Below the pieces are notes generated by a model. It did no database searches. It was not told the origin of the DNA and saw only the letters and a program-made list of their open reading frames with translations. Below are positions 44,798-54,317 of a stretch of DNA of 64,000 nucleotides, one piece after another. This DNA is from Actinobacillus succinogenes 130Z (GTDB lineage: Bacteria > Pseudomonadota > Gammaproteobacteria > Enterobacterales > Pasteurellaceae). Position 1 is the first letter of the stretch. Each line of letters opens with the position of its first letter. The stretch spans positions 1,054,001 through 1,118,000 of the forward strand of contig NC_009655.1 in NCBI RefSeq assembly GCF_000017245.1, read 5' to 3'. Made by a program: the position numbers and the translations under genes.

Positions 44798-44893
44798 AAG
44801 GCGGCATCATTAAAAAGTACAGCGATGGCTGATAAAAACAACCGTCTGAGCTTCTTTAGGCTGACGGCGAAAGAGATTAATGCCCTCTAAAAA

Positions 44894-44953
44894 CTGATCA
44901 AAATCAAAATTAGTAATAATTATCATTTATTATGCTTGATGTCGATGTATAAT
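44894..44953 (+). promoter_or_regulatory. feo promoter with FNR and Fur sites
   Basis: CTGAT-CAAA-ATCAA (44894-44907) matches the FNR consensus at 9 of 10 positions. TAATAATTATCATTTAT within 44912-44930 has the core of a Fur box. TATAAT is at 44948-44953. The FNR site centre is about 60 bases upstream of the inferred start and the Fur-like site covers the -35 region. This predicts activation without oxygen and repression by iron, as for E. coli feo. Confidence 0.55.
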
Positions 44954-44992
44954 TCTCTCCTCGGATAAATAAGCTAAAACGGAGATATTATA

Positions 44993-45250
44993 ATGGTTGT
45001 TCCTTTATCCCAATTAACCAAAGGAAAGGTCGCATGTATTGATTCTATCGTCGCTAATCATGAATTTGGCGAGTTGGATGCGCTGGTCGGTCGTCGTTTG
45101 GCGGATTTAGGCTTTTCTAAAGGTATGCCGCTGGAAGTGGTAGCTGTCGGTGTTTTTGGCAAAGGCCCTTTTGCCGTAAGGTTAAGTAACCTCTCTCAAT
45201 TTTCTTTACGTGCTGCGGAAGCAAGTAAAATTCTCTGTGATATCAAATAA
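44993..45250 (+). CDS. feoA: Ferrous iron transport protein A
   Basis: 85-aa SH3-like cytosolic protein that assists FeoB. Family features are the N-terminal PLSQLTKGKVACIDSI, RRLADLGFSKGMPLEVV and PFAVRLSNLSQFSLRAAEA. ACGGAGATATTATA precedes the ATG. It is followed after 74 bp by feoB. Confidence 0.93.
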   Translation: MVVPLSQLTKGKVACIDSIVANHEFGELDALVGRRLADLGFSKGMPLEVVAVGVFGKGPFAVRLSNLSQFSLRAAEASKILCDIK

Positions 45251-45324
45251 ATAACTAATCAATGTATTCGGTATGGAATACACTAATGATTTTCTCATTA
45301 TTAATGGTCAGCTAAAGTAACATA

Positions 45325-47196
45325 ATGAATAAAGATAACCAGACCTGTTTTGCCTTAGTCGGTGCGCCGAACTGTGGGAAAACCGTACTTTTTAACGGCT
45401 TAACGGGTTCACATGCAAAGGTGGCTAATTATCCCGGTGTCACGGTTGAACGGCGTGAAGGGGTGTTCGTTGATGATCCTTCGGTGCGCATTATTGATTT
45501 GCCCGGTACTTACAGTTTACGCACGACGACGCTTGACGAAGCCGTCGCCCGAGATGAAATTTTAGGGAAATACGGCAGAAAAATTAACGGTATTATCGCC
45601 GTTGCCGATGCAACCAATTTACGCATGACATTGCGTATGGTGCTGGAATTAAAAATGCTCGGGCTGCCTATGGTGGTTTCGTTAAATCTGATTGATGTCG
45701 CCCGTTCCCGCGGTTTAAGGATTGATGAGAAAAAACTTAGCGAACTGTTGGGGGTTCCTGTGCTGGAAACGGTAGCAATTCGGCGCGACGGCATTCGCGG
45801 CGTAAAAAACGCTATCGCCAATCTGTCGCGAAATAGTGCGAAAATTAACGCTGAACAAGCGGCGCAACTGTTGGAATCGCTTGATAGTAATACTTTATAT
45901 GAGCAGGTAGAAGATATTCTGGCACAAACGATCAAAAGCGAAATGGTGATGCCGCAATGGCACCAAAAGTTAGATCGTCTCACCTTACATCCGTTTTGGG
46001 GATTTGTGCTGTTATCGCTGATTTTATTGCTCGTCTTTCAAGCGGTCTATTCCTGGTCGGCGCCTATTATGGATTGTATTGAAGAACTTTTTGCCAATCT
46101 GGGAGAGTCGGTCGCCGCTTTAATGCCGGAAGGCATATTGCAGGATTTAATGTTAAACGGCGTGATTGCCGGGGTAGGCAGCGTTTTGGTATTTGTTCCG
46201 CAAATTGCCATTTTGTTTGCGTTTATTCTGTTGCTGGAAGACTCGGGTTATTTACCGCGTGCGGCGTTTCTGCTGGATAATCTGTTATCCCTCAGCGGAC
46301 TATCCGGACGGGCGTTCATACCTTTGTTATCCAGCTTTGCCTGTGCGGTGCCGTCGGTAATGTCTGCCAGAACCATTCAGGATCCCCGTGAACGATTGGT
46401 CACTATTGCTATTGCGCCGATTCTTACCTGTTCTGCAAGGCTGCCCGTTTATGCCTTGATTATCGGCGCGGTGATTCCGGAACAAACGGTTTGGGGCGTT
46501 TTTAACTTGCAAGGGTTGGTTTTATTCGGGTTATATTTTATCGGTGTGTTATCTGCGGGATTAGTCGCTTATATTATGAAACGGCTGGCACATCGAAAAG
46601 GCAGTATCCGTCAATTCCCGCTGTTAATGGAATTGCCGACGTTTCGTTTGCCTAATTTCAAACATATTTTTGCAAGTTTGTGGGATAAAGTGGCGGCTTT
46701 CCTGAAACGGGCGGGTACGGTTATATTTGCCTTAAGTGTGATTTTATGGGCGTTAGTCAGTTTTCCGGGAACCCCGGAAGGTGCGACAGCCGCGGCGATT
46801 GATTACAGTTTTGCCGGTATGCTGGGTAGTCTTATTCAACCGATTTTTGCCCCGTTAGGTTTCACTTGGCAAATGTGTATCGCGATGATCCCGGGTATTG
46901 CCGCCCGTGAAGTAGTGGTTGCGGCGTTGGGGACGGTTTATGCGGTGACGGCGAGCGGTTCCGATGAAGCCGTTCAGAATGCGTTAATACCGATTGTGCA
47001 CGAACAGTGGGGAATTCCGACGGCGCTGGCTTTTTTAGCTTGGTACGTTTATGCGCCGATGTGCATGGCGACGCTGGCGGTAATTAAACGGGAAGTTAAC
47101 TCGACGAAGAAAACCTTGATGATTGCAGGTTATTTGTTTGCGTTAGCTTATGTCTTTTCGTTTTTGGTCTATCAAATTTCCATAAGGGTTTTCTAA
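45325..47196 (+). CDS. feoB: Ferrous iron transporter FeoB
   Basis: Inner-membrane Fe(II) transporter with an N-terminal G domain. G1 is GAPNCGKTVLFN (residues 13-24), the G2/switch region VANYPGVTVERREG, G3 DLPGTYSLR, and G4 NLID near 120. After a short helical spacer come Gate-type membrane segments with the conserved Cys in SSFACAVPSVMSAR near 335 and LTCSARLPVY near 372, typical of FeoB. At 623 aa it is a short form (E. coli 773 aa), mainly through a shorter spacer and C-terminus. It is in an operon with feoA and the small protein that follows. Confidence 0.95.
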   Translation: MNKDNQTCFALVGAPNCGKTVLFNGLTGSHAKVANYPGVTVERREGVFVDDPSVRIIDLPGTYSLRTTTLDEAVARDEILGKYGRKINGIIAVADATNLRMTLRMVLELKMLGLPMVVSLNLIDVARSRGLRIDEKKLSELLGVPVLETVAIRRDGIRGVKNAIANLSRNSAKINAEQAAQLLESLDSNTLYEQVEDILAQTIKSEMVMPQWHQKLDRLTLHPFWGFVLLSLILLLVFQAVYSWSAPIMDCIEELFANLGESVAALMPEGILQDLMLNGVIAGVGSVLVFVPQIAILFAFILLLEDSGYLPRAAFLLDNLLSLSGLSGRAFIPLLSSFACAVPSVMSARTIQDPRERLVTIAIAPILTCSARLPVYALIIGAVIPEQTVWGVFNLQGLVLFGLYFIGVLSAGLVAYIMKRLAHRKGSIRQFPLLMELPTFRLPNFKHIFASLWDKVAAFLKRAGTVIFALSVILWALVSFPGTPEGATAAAIDYSFAGMLGSLIQPIFAPLGFTWQMCIAMIPGIAAREVVVAALGTVYAVTASGSDEAVQNALIPIVHEQWGIPTALAFLAWYVYAPMCMATLAVIKREVNSTKKTLMIAGYLFALAYVFSFLVYQISIRVF

Positions 47197-47197
47197 A

Positions 47198-47341
47198 ATG
47201 GGACAATATATCGTTGTGGGGATCATCGTCGGCTTGTGTATATTGTATGTATTACGCAAGTTCGTGTTTAAGTCTGAAGCGGCGAAAAACAAACTATGTT
47301 GCGGTTGTGATCGTTGTGACGGCAAAAACGGCAGTTGTTAA
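47198..47341 (+). CDS. Small Cys-rich membrane protein associated with FeoB
   Basis: 47-aa protein beginning 1 base after the feoB stop. A single membrane helix (YIVVGIIVGLCILYVLRKF, residues 4-22) is followed by a short soluble tail with the Cys cluster CCGCDRCDGKNGSC. It resembles the FeoB-associated Cys-rich membrane protein family found at this position in many feo operons; these may bind iron or an iron-sulfur cluster. It occupies the place of E. coli feoC but is not homologous to it. Confidence 0.8.
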   Translation: MGQYIVVGIIVGLCILYVLRKFVFKSEAAKNKLCCGCDRCDGKNGSC

Positions 47342-47348
47342 AACCGAT

Positions 47349-47410
47349 AAGTGCGGTCGAAATTTTAAGTATTTTTTAATCAAAAAATAAACGAAATTTC
47401 GACCGCACTT
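47349..47410. terminator. Bidirectional USS hairpin between the feo operon and sfsA
   Basis: AAGTGCGGTCGAAATTT (47349-47365) and its exact complement (47394-47410) form a 17-bp stem between convergent units, followed on the plus strand by TTTTTATC. Confidence 0.75.
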
Positions 47411-47438
47411 TTTATCATGTGTTTACCAATATATTCCG

Positions 47439-48155
47439 TCATTCGATAAAGGGCACTTTACCGGTGAGCGAAAGGGCGGTGGGAATTTCTTGTGTTTTTT
47501 CAAATGCTCCGGCGTAAGCGTAAGCTTCCACCCCTTGTCGCATGGCGTCTTTTAACAGGCGGTCATACTCGGGGTCAATATGTTCGGCGATTTTGAAACA
47601 ATCGAATCCGTTATGTAAGCCGGCAAATAGCACTACGGCACGATGGCCCTGTTTTTTCATAGCCAGTAATTCGCGCACGTGTTTTTGTCCGCGCGTGGTG
47701 ACGGCGTCGGGAAACATACCGATGCTGTTTTTCACCAAGGTGATGGATTTCACTTCCACATAACAATCGGGCAAACCCTCGCCTTTCAGCAAGAAGTCGA
47801 TTCGGCTGTTTTCTTCGCCGTATTTGACTTCAGGGTAAATTTCCGAATAGTCGGCGAGTTCTTTAATCACTTTATTTTGCAGGGCTTCGTGTACTAACTG
47901 ATTTGAACGATGGGTGTTGATGCAAACCAGACTGCCGTTCGACAGTTGTGTGAGTTCCCAGGAACAAGGATATTTTCTTGTAGTACTTTTTGAATCGGAA
48001 TACCAAACCGTATCGCCTTTTTCCGCGCAACCCGTCATGGCGCCGGTGTTGGCGCAGTGGATAGTCAGAATTTCGCCGTTCGGCAATTCCACATCCGCCA
48101 TAAAACGTTTGTAACGACGAATAAAAATCGCGGGTTGAAGAAGAGGCAGTTGCAT
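47439..48155 (-). CDS. sfsA: SfsA family protein
   Basis: 238-aa protein, the usual SfsA length. E. coli SfsA was named for stimulating maltose fermentation and binds DNA; the fold is related to restriction-type nucleases, but the exact role is unresolved. Family landmarks: RRYKRFMADVELPNGE near the start, HCANTGAMTGCAEKGDTVWY near 34, EVKYGEENSRIDFLL near 128 and CYVEVKSITLV near 150 (the E-x-K pair of the nuclease-like core). It is a single gene between two iron-uptake operons. Confidence 0.93.
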   Translation of the reverse strand: MQLPLLQPAIFIRRYKRFMADVELPNGEILTIHCANTGAMTGCAEKGDTVWYSDSKSTTRKYPCSWELTQLSNGSLVCINTHRSNQLVHEALQNKVIKELADYSEIYPEVKYGEENSRIDFLLKGEGLPDCYVEVKSITLVKNSIGMFPDAVTTRGQKHVRELLAMKKQGHRAVVLFAGLHNGFDCFKIAEHIDPEYDRLLKDAMRQGVEAYAYAGAFEKTQEIPTALSLTGKVPFIE

Positions 48156-48244
48156 AGTCGGTTCCTGATTGTGATGAATTTTTTATTATAGTATAACGGG
48201 AAAAAGGTTATTTCGATTGAAATTTTTCAGCGGAAAGGAAAATA

Positions 48245-48275
48245 AAAGGCTTACTGTCGAATGCAATAAGCCTTT
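48245..48275 (-). terminator. Terminator after fhuA
   Basis: AAAGGCTTA and TAAGCCTTT form a 9-bp stem 15 bases beyond the fhuA stop, followed on the minus strand by TTATTTTCC. Confidence 0.65.
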
Positions 48276-48289
48276 CTTTTTTATCGTAT

Positions 48290-50311
48290 TTAGAATTTGT
48301 AAGTCAGATTAGCCGTTAATTTACGACCTTCGCCGTAGTAGCAGTAATAACTACAGCTGGCGAGATATTTTTTGTTGAACAGATTGTCTACGTTAAGTTG
48401 TGCAATCCAGTTATCGGCAAATTCATATTTGGCGAAAAGATCGGCAAGAGTGTAGTTACCGACTTTATAACCTTTGTAATATTGTTCGTCCACCGTTGAA
48501 CCGGTATAGCGAACGCCCGCACCGACGGTTAAACCGCTAAGCAGATTGTCGGTGAAACGGTAATTTAATTTAGCCGAATAAGCGTGGCGCGGAATTAATG
48601 CGGTGCGTACGGTTTGGTTGTAGGCTAAATCGGTTTTTGCTTTGGTATAAGTATAGGCGAATTGCCCTGAAATGTTGTCGCTGAAAGCCAGGTTGGCTTG
48701 CACTTCTACGCCATGGCTGGTTTGTTTGCCGGCTTGCACTTGAATTTGAGACGGATCGTTCACCAAGGTATTTTTTTCTTCCAGATCAAACCATGCGACG
48801 GAGAAAGTACCGTCTACAAAGCTCGGCAAATATTTTAAACCCACTTCGTATTGTTTACCTTCATAAGGTTTGTATGCGCGACCGTAACCGTCATTGCCGG
48901 CAATAGCTCGGAAGGATTCGCTATAGCTTGCATAAGGTGCTAAGCCGTTGTCGAATTGATACATCAATCCGCTGGAATAAGAGTTATGACTGACATTGTA
49001 ACTGGTATCGGCGCCGTTGGCTTCCGAGTCGGCACGGGCTTTATCGTGACGCGCGGAAACGTTCCATGTCAGATTTTGGTAACGTAATTGATTTTGCGCA
49101 TATAAGCCTAACTGAATACTTTTCAGATTGTAATCGGTTCCCGTTGGGTTGTAAGGTGTTTGGTTATACACCGGGTGGAACATATTGATTGGATTTACCG
49201 TACCAAAACCGTTATTCAACCCTTTGGTTTCGGAATGTTGATAATCCACGCCCACCGTAGTGAGATTTTCCACATCACCGAGTTTCCAGGCTTTGCTGAG
49301 ACGGTTATCAATCGTGTGATTGGTGGTATGTCCGACGGTGTAAGAATAGCCGCGATAAGCGTTGGAAATTGTGTCGGAACTCCATGCAAAGGTATTATAT
49401 TGATCGATATTCAAACGACTGAAACGATAGTTTTGCGCAAATGTCCAGCCTTCGGCGAATTTGTTGTTGTATTCGTAACCGATAGAATATTGGCTGCGAT
49501 CGGTGTAATCCTGATCCGGTTCTCCTAGATTAATGCCACGTTTAATCGTGCCGTTCGGTGTGTCGATTAACGAACCGTAAGCCGGCAGGAACGGATTAAC
49601 CGGCACGCCTACGTCTTTTTGTACGCTTGCCAGTAAAGTGAATGCCGCTTTGTCGGAGATGTCCCAAGTCAAACTCGGTGCGAAGTAATAGCTTTCCAGC
49701 CAGGTGCCGTTCACTTGTCCGTGGCGTTTGTTGTAATCGCCTACTACACGATAACGTAAATTGTCTGTAAATTTATTGCTGACATCGAAACCGATACCGC
49801 GTTCATCTTTATTGCCGGCAGTCAGTTTGATCTCGCCTTTCGGATCTTTGCCCGGACGCTTACTCACTAAGTTCACAATACCACCGGTTTCCATTGCGCC
49901 GTAAGTGAAGGAATCGGCGCCTTTCACTACTTCAATACTTTCTAAACCGTAAGTGTTCGGTAACCATACGAAGAAACCGTTTTTACCCAACGCCGTGCCG
50001 TCTAATGTCATCGACGCATCAAAACCGCGGATTTTAAACCAATCGGTGTCGTTATCGCCGCCGTAAGGTTCGGTGACAATCCCCGCCTGATAGCGCAGAG
50101 CCTGATCCACTTTTTGCGCGTTTTCATCGGCGATTTGCTGTTCGCCGATTACATCGACGGATTTCGGCGTCATGTAGTCTACTTTGCCTGCTTTGGCAAC
50201 GGAACCGACCACTTCAATTTCGTTCAGTTGTTCGGTCTCTTCCGCCATAGCTGCAGACGCGGTAAGTGCTAACGCACTTACAATACTAGTATTGATGAAA
50301 GCTCTTTTCAT
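48290..50311 (-). CDS. fhuA: TonB-dependent ferric hydroxamate receptor, FhuA-like
   Basis: 673-aa outer-membrane siderophore receptor. The signal peptide MKRAFINTSIVSALALTASA ends before EETEQ. The TonB box region is LNEIEVVGS. The plug domain (residues 45-155) includes WFKIRGFDASMTLDG and VEVVKGADSFTYGAMETGG-type IEVVKGADSFTYG. The 22-strand barrel ends in the usual aromatic Phe (LTANLTYKF). The Cys pair in YLASCSYYCYYGEGR is typical of the FhuA/FhuE group. It is the last gene of fhuCDBA, the order known in Actinobacillus pleuropneumoniae, where the substrate is ferrichrome; that substrate is inferred here. Confidence 0.88.
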   Translation of the reverse strand: MKRAFINTSIVSALALTASAAMAEETEQLNEIEVVGSVAKAGKVDYMTPKSVDVIGEQQIADENAQKVDQALRYQAGIVTEPYGGDNDTDWFKIRGFDASMTLDGTALGKNGFFVWLPNTYGLESIEVVKGADSFTYGAMETGGIVNLVSKRPGKDPKGEIKLTAGNKDERGIGFDVSNKFTDNLRYRVVGDYNKRHGQVNGTWLESYYFAPSLTWDISDKAAFTLLASVQKDVGVPVNPFLPAYGSLIDTPNGTIKRGINLGEPDQDYTDRSQYSIGYEYNNKFAEGWTFAQNYRFSRLNIDQYNTFAWSSDTISNAYRGYSYTVGHTTNHTIDNRLSKAWKLGDVENLTTVGVDYQHSETKGLNNGFGTVNPINMFHPVYNQTPYNPTGTDYNLKSIQLGLYAQNQLRYQNLTWNVSARHDKARADSEANGADTSYNVSHNSYSSGLMYQFDNGLAPYASYSESFRAIAGNDGYGRAYKPYEGKQYEVGLKYLPSFVDGTFSVAWFDLEEKNTLVNDPSQIQVQAGKQTSHGVEVQANLAFSDNISGQFAYTYTKAKTDLAYNQTVRTALIPRHAYSAKLNYRFTDNLLSGLTVGAGVRYTGSTVDEQYYKGYKVGNYTLADLFAKYEFADNWIAQLNVDNLFNKKYLASCSYYCYYGEGRKLTANLTYKF

Positions 50312-50334
50312 GATTGTTTTCCTAAAGTTAACGA

Positions 50335-52305
50335 TTAAATTTTTCTTACCGTCAGTAAAAAATAAGTTCCGCCGATGAGTGTAGCGACCAATCCTGCCGG
50401 CACTTCATAGGGAAATAAAATCTGTCTGCCGAGCCAATCCGCAGACATCATAATGAATCCGCCTAAACAAGCGGAAATCAATAATTGATTGCGCACCCTT
50501 TTCACCCCTAATAGCGTGGTGATTTGCGGTACCAATAAGCCGATAAAGGTCAGCGGACCGATAATCAGGGTGGCAAGTGCGGTCAAAATTGCCGTAAAAA
50601 ATATTAGGATCCAACGGGTGCGTGGTAAATTTAATCCTAAAGCCTGCGCCATTGGCGTTTGTAATGCCAGCAGTTCCAACCAACGGCAAAAAATTAAACT
50701 TGCCGCTAACAGCAACAAACTGAGGCAGAGATAACCGAGCGCAAAATCCTGGTGAATATTTTGCGTGGAACCCGATGTCCAGGCGATTAATTGATTTACG
50801 CGCGGATCACCGCCGGCAATGGCTAATCGCTGTAACGTATCCAATAAGGCGGACAGACTGATCCCCGTCAGTAGCACTTTTTCCGGCAACATGCCCTGAC
50901 GTTGATTAATTGCGACCAGAATAAACAGCGCAATCAACGCGCCTAGAATACCCGCCAGCCAGAACCATTGAGTTTGTTGTGCGGAAAACAGGAATATTAC
51001 CGCCAGAATGCCCATTGTCGTGCCGGATGAAACGCCTAACAGTTCGGGGCTTGCCATCGGGTTAAGGGTTAGCCGCTGCAGAATGACACCGGCTACGGCA
51101 AGTAAAATTCCGACGGATAAAGCGGTTAGCACGCGCGGATAGCGTAAGACAAAAATTTGCCGATCCCATTGGTCAGCGATGTCCAGCCAATGCCAGCCTT
51201 GTAGGCTCTGTCCTAACATTAAGGCGGTGACGGTGGAAATTATTAATAAAATAAGGATGATGGCAAAAAAGTGCGGTGAAAAATTTCGTCGTTTTTCTAC
51301 CGTTTGTGATTGTAAACGCCCGGTATGCGACAGTGCGCGAAACATTAACCAAAGCAGCAACGGTGTGCCGAGCAGGGCGGTGACGGCACCGGTTGGCAGA
51401 CTAATTCCTTTAAATTGCGCTAGCAGTTGCAGACACAAATCCGTTATGCCAAGCAACAATGCGCCCGTAACGAATGACGCAGCCAGCTGCCCTTTTAAGG
51501 TTCGTACGCCGAGTTGGCGCACGATGGTGGCGGAAGCAAGCCCCAAAAAACCTAACATTCCTACGGCGGACACCACGGCGGCAATTAAGAATGCCGCTAC
51601 GGCTACGCCGATTAAACGTAGTTTTCCCACCGGCACGCCCAAACTTTGCGCATTAGCATCGTTCAGTGTCAAAATAGTTAACGGACGAATTAATAAAGCG
51701 ATAATCGCGCAAGCCGGTATGGCTTGCAGGCATAACACTTGGCTGTCCCGCCAGCTTTCCTGAACCAGCGAACCGGCACCCCATTGCGCTAAACCGCGGG
51801 ATTCTTCGGGATAAAATAACATCATCATGGATGAAAAAGCACCGAAATACAGATTTATCACTAAACCGGCTAAAATCAATAATAACGGGGACATGGATTT
51901 CCGCATGGCGAGGGTCAGCACCAATATCAGGCTGAATGCCGCACCTAAAACGGCAATAACGGCGGAGCCGTTTTCCAATTGTTCCGGCATGACTATAGCG
52001 CAAAGAAATAACGCGAATTGAGCGCCGCTGCTGATGCCCAGCGTGTTATCCGAAGCAAGGGGATTCGCCGTTACCTGTTGTAGCAATAAACTGGCAAAGC
52101 CGAGAAGCCCGCCCGCCAACACAGCCATACCGATTCGAGGCAAGGTATAACTGTTTATTAATAAAATCTCAAGGTTGTCATCGGCTGCCCATAATCGGGT
52201 GAAATATACCGTAGCGGGCAGTTGACTATGCAACAGGAAAACCAATAATCCGGTAAACAGGATAAAACTCAATGCACCGAAGGTGATAAAACGTTTTTTT
52301 ACCAT
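50335..52305 (-). CDS. fhuB: Ferric hydroxamate ABC transporter permease FhuB
   Basis: 656-aa inner-membrane permease made of two fused FecCD-type halves (about residues 40-320 and 350-650), a fusion characteristic of FhuB. Each half has the repeated signature: ASDNTLGISSGAQFALF and ASPELLGVSSGTTMGI, and the cytoplasmic EAA-like loops LGLASATIVRQLG and FIGLLVPQITTLLG. It overlaps fhuD by 7 bp and is followed by fhuA after 23 bp. Confidence 0.94.
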   Translation of the reverse strand: MVKKRFITFGALSFILFTGLLVFLLHSQLPATVYFTRLWAADDNLEILLINSYTLPRIGMAVLAGGLLGFASLLLQQVTANPLASDNTLGISSGAQFALFLCAIVMPEQLENGSAVIAVLGAAFSLILVLTLAMRKSMSPLLLILAGLVINLYFGAFSSMMMLFYPEESRGLAQWGAGSLVQESWRDSQVLCLQAIPACAIIALLIRPLTILTLNDANAQSLGVPVGKLRLIGVAVAAFLIAAVVSAVGMLGFLGLASATIVRQLGVRTLKGQLAASFVTGALLLGITDLCLQLLAQFKGISLPTGAVTALLGTPLLLWLMFRALSHTGRLQSQTVEKRRNFSPHFFAIILILLIISTVTALMLGQSLQGWHWLDIADQWDRQIFVLRYPRVLTALSVGILLAVAGVILQRLTLNPMASPELLGVSSGTTMGILAVIFLFSAQQTQWFWLAGILGALIALFILVAINQRQGMLPEKVLLTGISLSALLDTLQRLAIAGGDPRVNQLIAWTSGSTQNIHQDFALGYLCLSLLLLAASLIFCRWLELLALQTPMAQALGLNLPRTRWILIFFTAILTALATLIIGPLTFIGLLVPQITTLLGVKRVRNQLLISACLGGFIMMSADWLGRQILFPYEVPAGLVATLIGGTYFLLTVRKI

Positions 52306-53216
52306 GTTTCACCTCCGTTTTGCAGCCCGTTTGCCAAGGCTTCCGCAAAGCGTTGTGCCGACGGGATTCCGCCGAATGTCCAAATAGCGGGCAAAATTAA
52401 CGGATCACGCGCCATTGCCAGACGTTGCCATAAGGTATTGTATTTTAATGCCGTCGGAATATTGACGGGATAAGGCTTAATCACGACAAAACGACTGTTT
52501 TTCGGCAGTTTTGCCAGTCGGGTGGCATCGATGGTTTCAAATCCCCAAATATTTTGCGAACCCGCCCAGGCATTACGCAAGCCGAGTTGTGTCAACACCG
52601 CGCCGAAAGGACTGTTCTTGCCGTAAATACGCAAGTGGCGACTGTCGATAAACTGCACCAGCGCCAGAGGACGATCACGGTAAGGCTGTAAGTGCGGTCG
52701 GATTTCGGCGAGTTTTTGCCGATAACGTTGCATAAGTTGCTCGAAGGCTTGCGGGCGGTTAATGAGAACGGCGACCTGTTTGCTTGCGGTGAGGATATTT
52801 TGCCAGGCGTCGCCTTCACCGTAGAAATTTACGCTATGAACCTGTTCGGCGAATTTTTGCAGTAACGGTGCGGCGGATGCGTAAAAACCGGTATTAATAA
52901 AGATTAGTGAGGTTTTTCGGTTTGTTTTCGACAGTGGAATTAACAACTCCGGATTCGGCTGCATTCTTACACCGAGATCCAATGTATTCATCGGCAATGG
53001 CGGTTGTGTCACCCATTGATGATAACTTTTGGCATCACCTACGGCGATTGGCGGCTCACCTAATGCGATTAACGTTTCGGCGACCGTCCAGTCCAGCGTG
53101 GCAATGCGGAGATGAGACGAGGCGGCTTGCAGCGGCAAAGCCAAGCATGCAAGCAGAACAGCCAGCCATTTGGCAGACAGTTTATAAGCCGGCAAAAGGT
53201 TAAACCGCATGCGCAT
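52299..53216 (-). CDS. fhuD: Ferric hydroxamate-binding periplasmic protein FhuD
   Basis: 305-aa class III periplasmic binding protein that hands ferric hydroxamates to FhuB. The signal peptide WLAVLLACLALPLQAAS ends near residue 33. The domain starts RIATLDWTVAETLIALGEPP, typical of FhuD, with VRMQPNPELLIPLSKT near 83 and GDAWQNILTASKQVA near 133. The start ATG overlaps the fhuC stop by one base (TAATG), and the end overlaps fhuB. Confidence 0.92.
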   Translation of the reverse strand: MRMRFNLLPAYKLSAKWLAVLLACLALPLQAASSHLRIATLDWTVAETLIALGEPPIAVGDAKSYHQWVTQPPLPMNTLDLGVRMQPNPELLIPLSKTNRKTSLIFINTGFYASAAPLLQKFAEQVHSVNFYGEGDAWQNILTASKQVAVLINRPQAFEQLMQRYRQKLAEIRPHLQPYRDRPLALVQFIDSRHLRIYGKNSPFGAVLTQLGLRNAWAGSQNIWGFETIDATRLAKLPKNSRFVVIKPYPVNIPTALKYNTLWQRLAMARDPLILPAIWTFGGIPSAQRFAEALANGLQNGGETW

Positions 53217-53980
53217 TAGTAAAAGCTCACCGGACGTCGGGTTTCGGGGTGTGCAATAACATTCAGACGTACGCCGTAGATTTCCTGCAGCTTAGTCGTA
53301 TTCACCATATCGAAAGCATTACCTTGCGCCAGTAATTTGCCGTTATGCAGGGCAATGAGGTGATCACAATAACGTGCGGCGAGATTGATGTCGTGAATCA
53401 CGATAATAATGCCCAAATTCAGCTCGTGAGCTAATTTTGTCACCAACTCCATCACTTCAATCTGATGAGCGATATCCAATGCCGCCAAGGGTTCGTCAAG
53501 CAGCAAAAAACGACTTTGTTGGGCAAGCAGCATAGCAAGCCAAATTCGGGAACGTTCTCCGCCGGATAAGGTATCCACAAGTTGATCGGCAAATTTTTCC
53601 GTTCGCGTAAGGTTTAGCGCGCGATTAATGGCGTCCGTATCTTTCTTTTTGTCGGTGCCGAATAAACCGTTCCAGGCATAACGCCCCATGGCGATCAGTT
53701 CTCGGGCGGTTAAATTCGTCGCTTGCGGTAAATTCTGCGGCAAATAGGCAACCTGTTTGGCAAATTCTCGAGATGTCCATTGCGGCAATGGTTTATTGTT
53801 GAAGGTGATTAAGCCAGAAGAATAGGGATTTTGTTTGGCAAGCAATTTGATCAATGTCGATTTGCCGGAACCGTTATGTCCGATTAAGCCGTATACTTTT
53901 CCCTGTTTAAAAGAAAGGGAAATCGGGAATAGCAATGTTCGGGAGGGCACTTTGAAAGTGACATCGGTAACGGTAAACAT
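53216..53980 (-). CDS. fhuC: Ferric hydroxamate ABC transporter ATPase FhuC
   Basis: 254-aa ATPase of the uptake system. Walker A GHNGSGKSTL is near residue 34, the Q-loop AYLPQNLPQA near 79, the signature LSGGERSRIWLAM near 139, Walker B FLLLDEPLAALD near 160 and the H-loop VIHDINLA near 192. It is the first gene of fhuCDBA. Upstream on the minus strand TTTAAC-16 nt-TACAAT could be the promoter; an AT-rich stretch over it is only a weak match to a Fur box. Confidence 0.94.
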   Translation of the reverse strand: MFTVTDVTFKVPSRTLLFPISLSFKQGKVYGLIGHNGSGKSTLIKLLAKQNPYSSGLITFNNKPLPQWTSREFAKQVAYLPQNLPQATNLTARELIAMGRYAWNGLFGTDKKKDTDAINRALNLTRTEKFADQLVDTLSGGERSRIWLAMLLAQQSRFLLLDEPLAALDIAHQIEVMELVTKLAHELNLGIIIVIHDINLAARYCDHLIALHNGKLLAQGNAFDMVNTTKLQEIYGVRLNVIAHPETRRPVSFY

Positions 53981-54317
53981 AATTTTTTCAACAATCAGGT
54001 TTTGGAATTAAAGGACGGTTATTGTAATTGAAAATAGTTTACGTTAAAAGTTTTCTTAGGGTTAAAATTCGTAAAATCCAATCCGTTCAATAACCTACGT
54101 CGGGATAAAAAAGTGCGGTCAGAATTTTGTGCATTTTTGCGATGGAATTTAATCGGTTTACACTTTTAAATTAATTGCTTTTTGTGGCAAAAATACTTTT
54201 CTTTTTTCTTGTTTTTAATGATAAAGTGGAAACACTGGGTTTTGAGACTTATGGGGGTTTGAAGCGGTCGTCAGGTTGCTTTAAACGAAATATCACCAAA
54301 CAAATGAAGGAAACATT
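53981..54317. other. Divergent spacer between fhuC and pntA
   Basis: No gene seen in 337 bp. It contains one USS near 54111, the probable fhuC promoter on the left and the pntA ribosome binding site AAGGAAAC on the right. A pntA promoter could not be fixed; TAATGATAAAG near 54220 is a possible -10 region. Confidence 0.4.

Noticed and set aside
29428..44992. Insertion sequence, integrase or prophage in the accessory island
   Set aside because: All sizeable frames are explained by TPS/CDI proteins, lipoproteins and immunity genes; no transposase, integrase or phage protein was seen on either strand.
53981..54060. Fur box upstream of fhuC
   Set aside because: The best AT-rich stretch matches the Fur consensus poorly; iron regulation is likely biologically but is not shown by this sequence.
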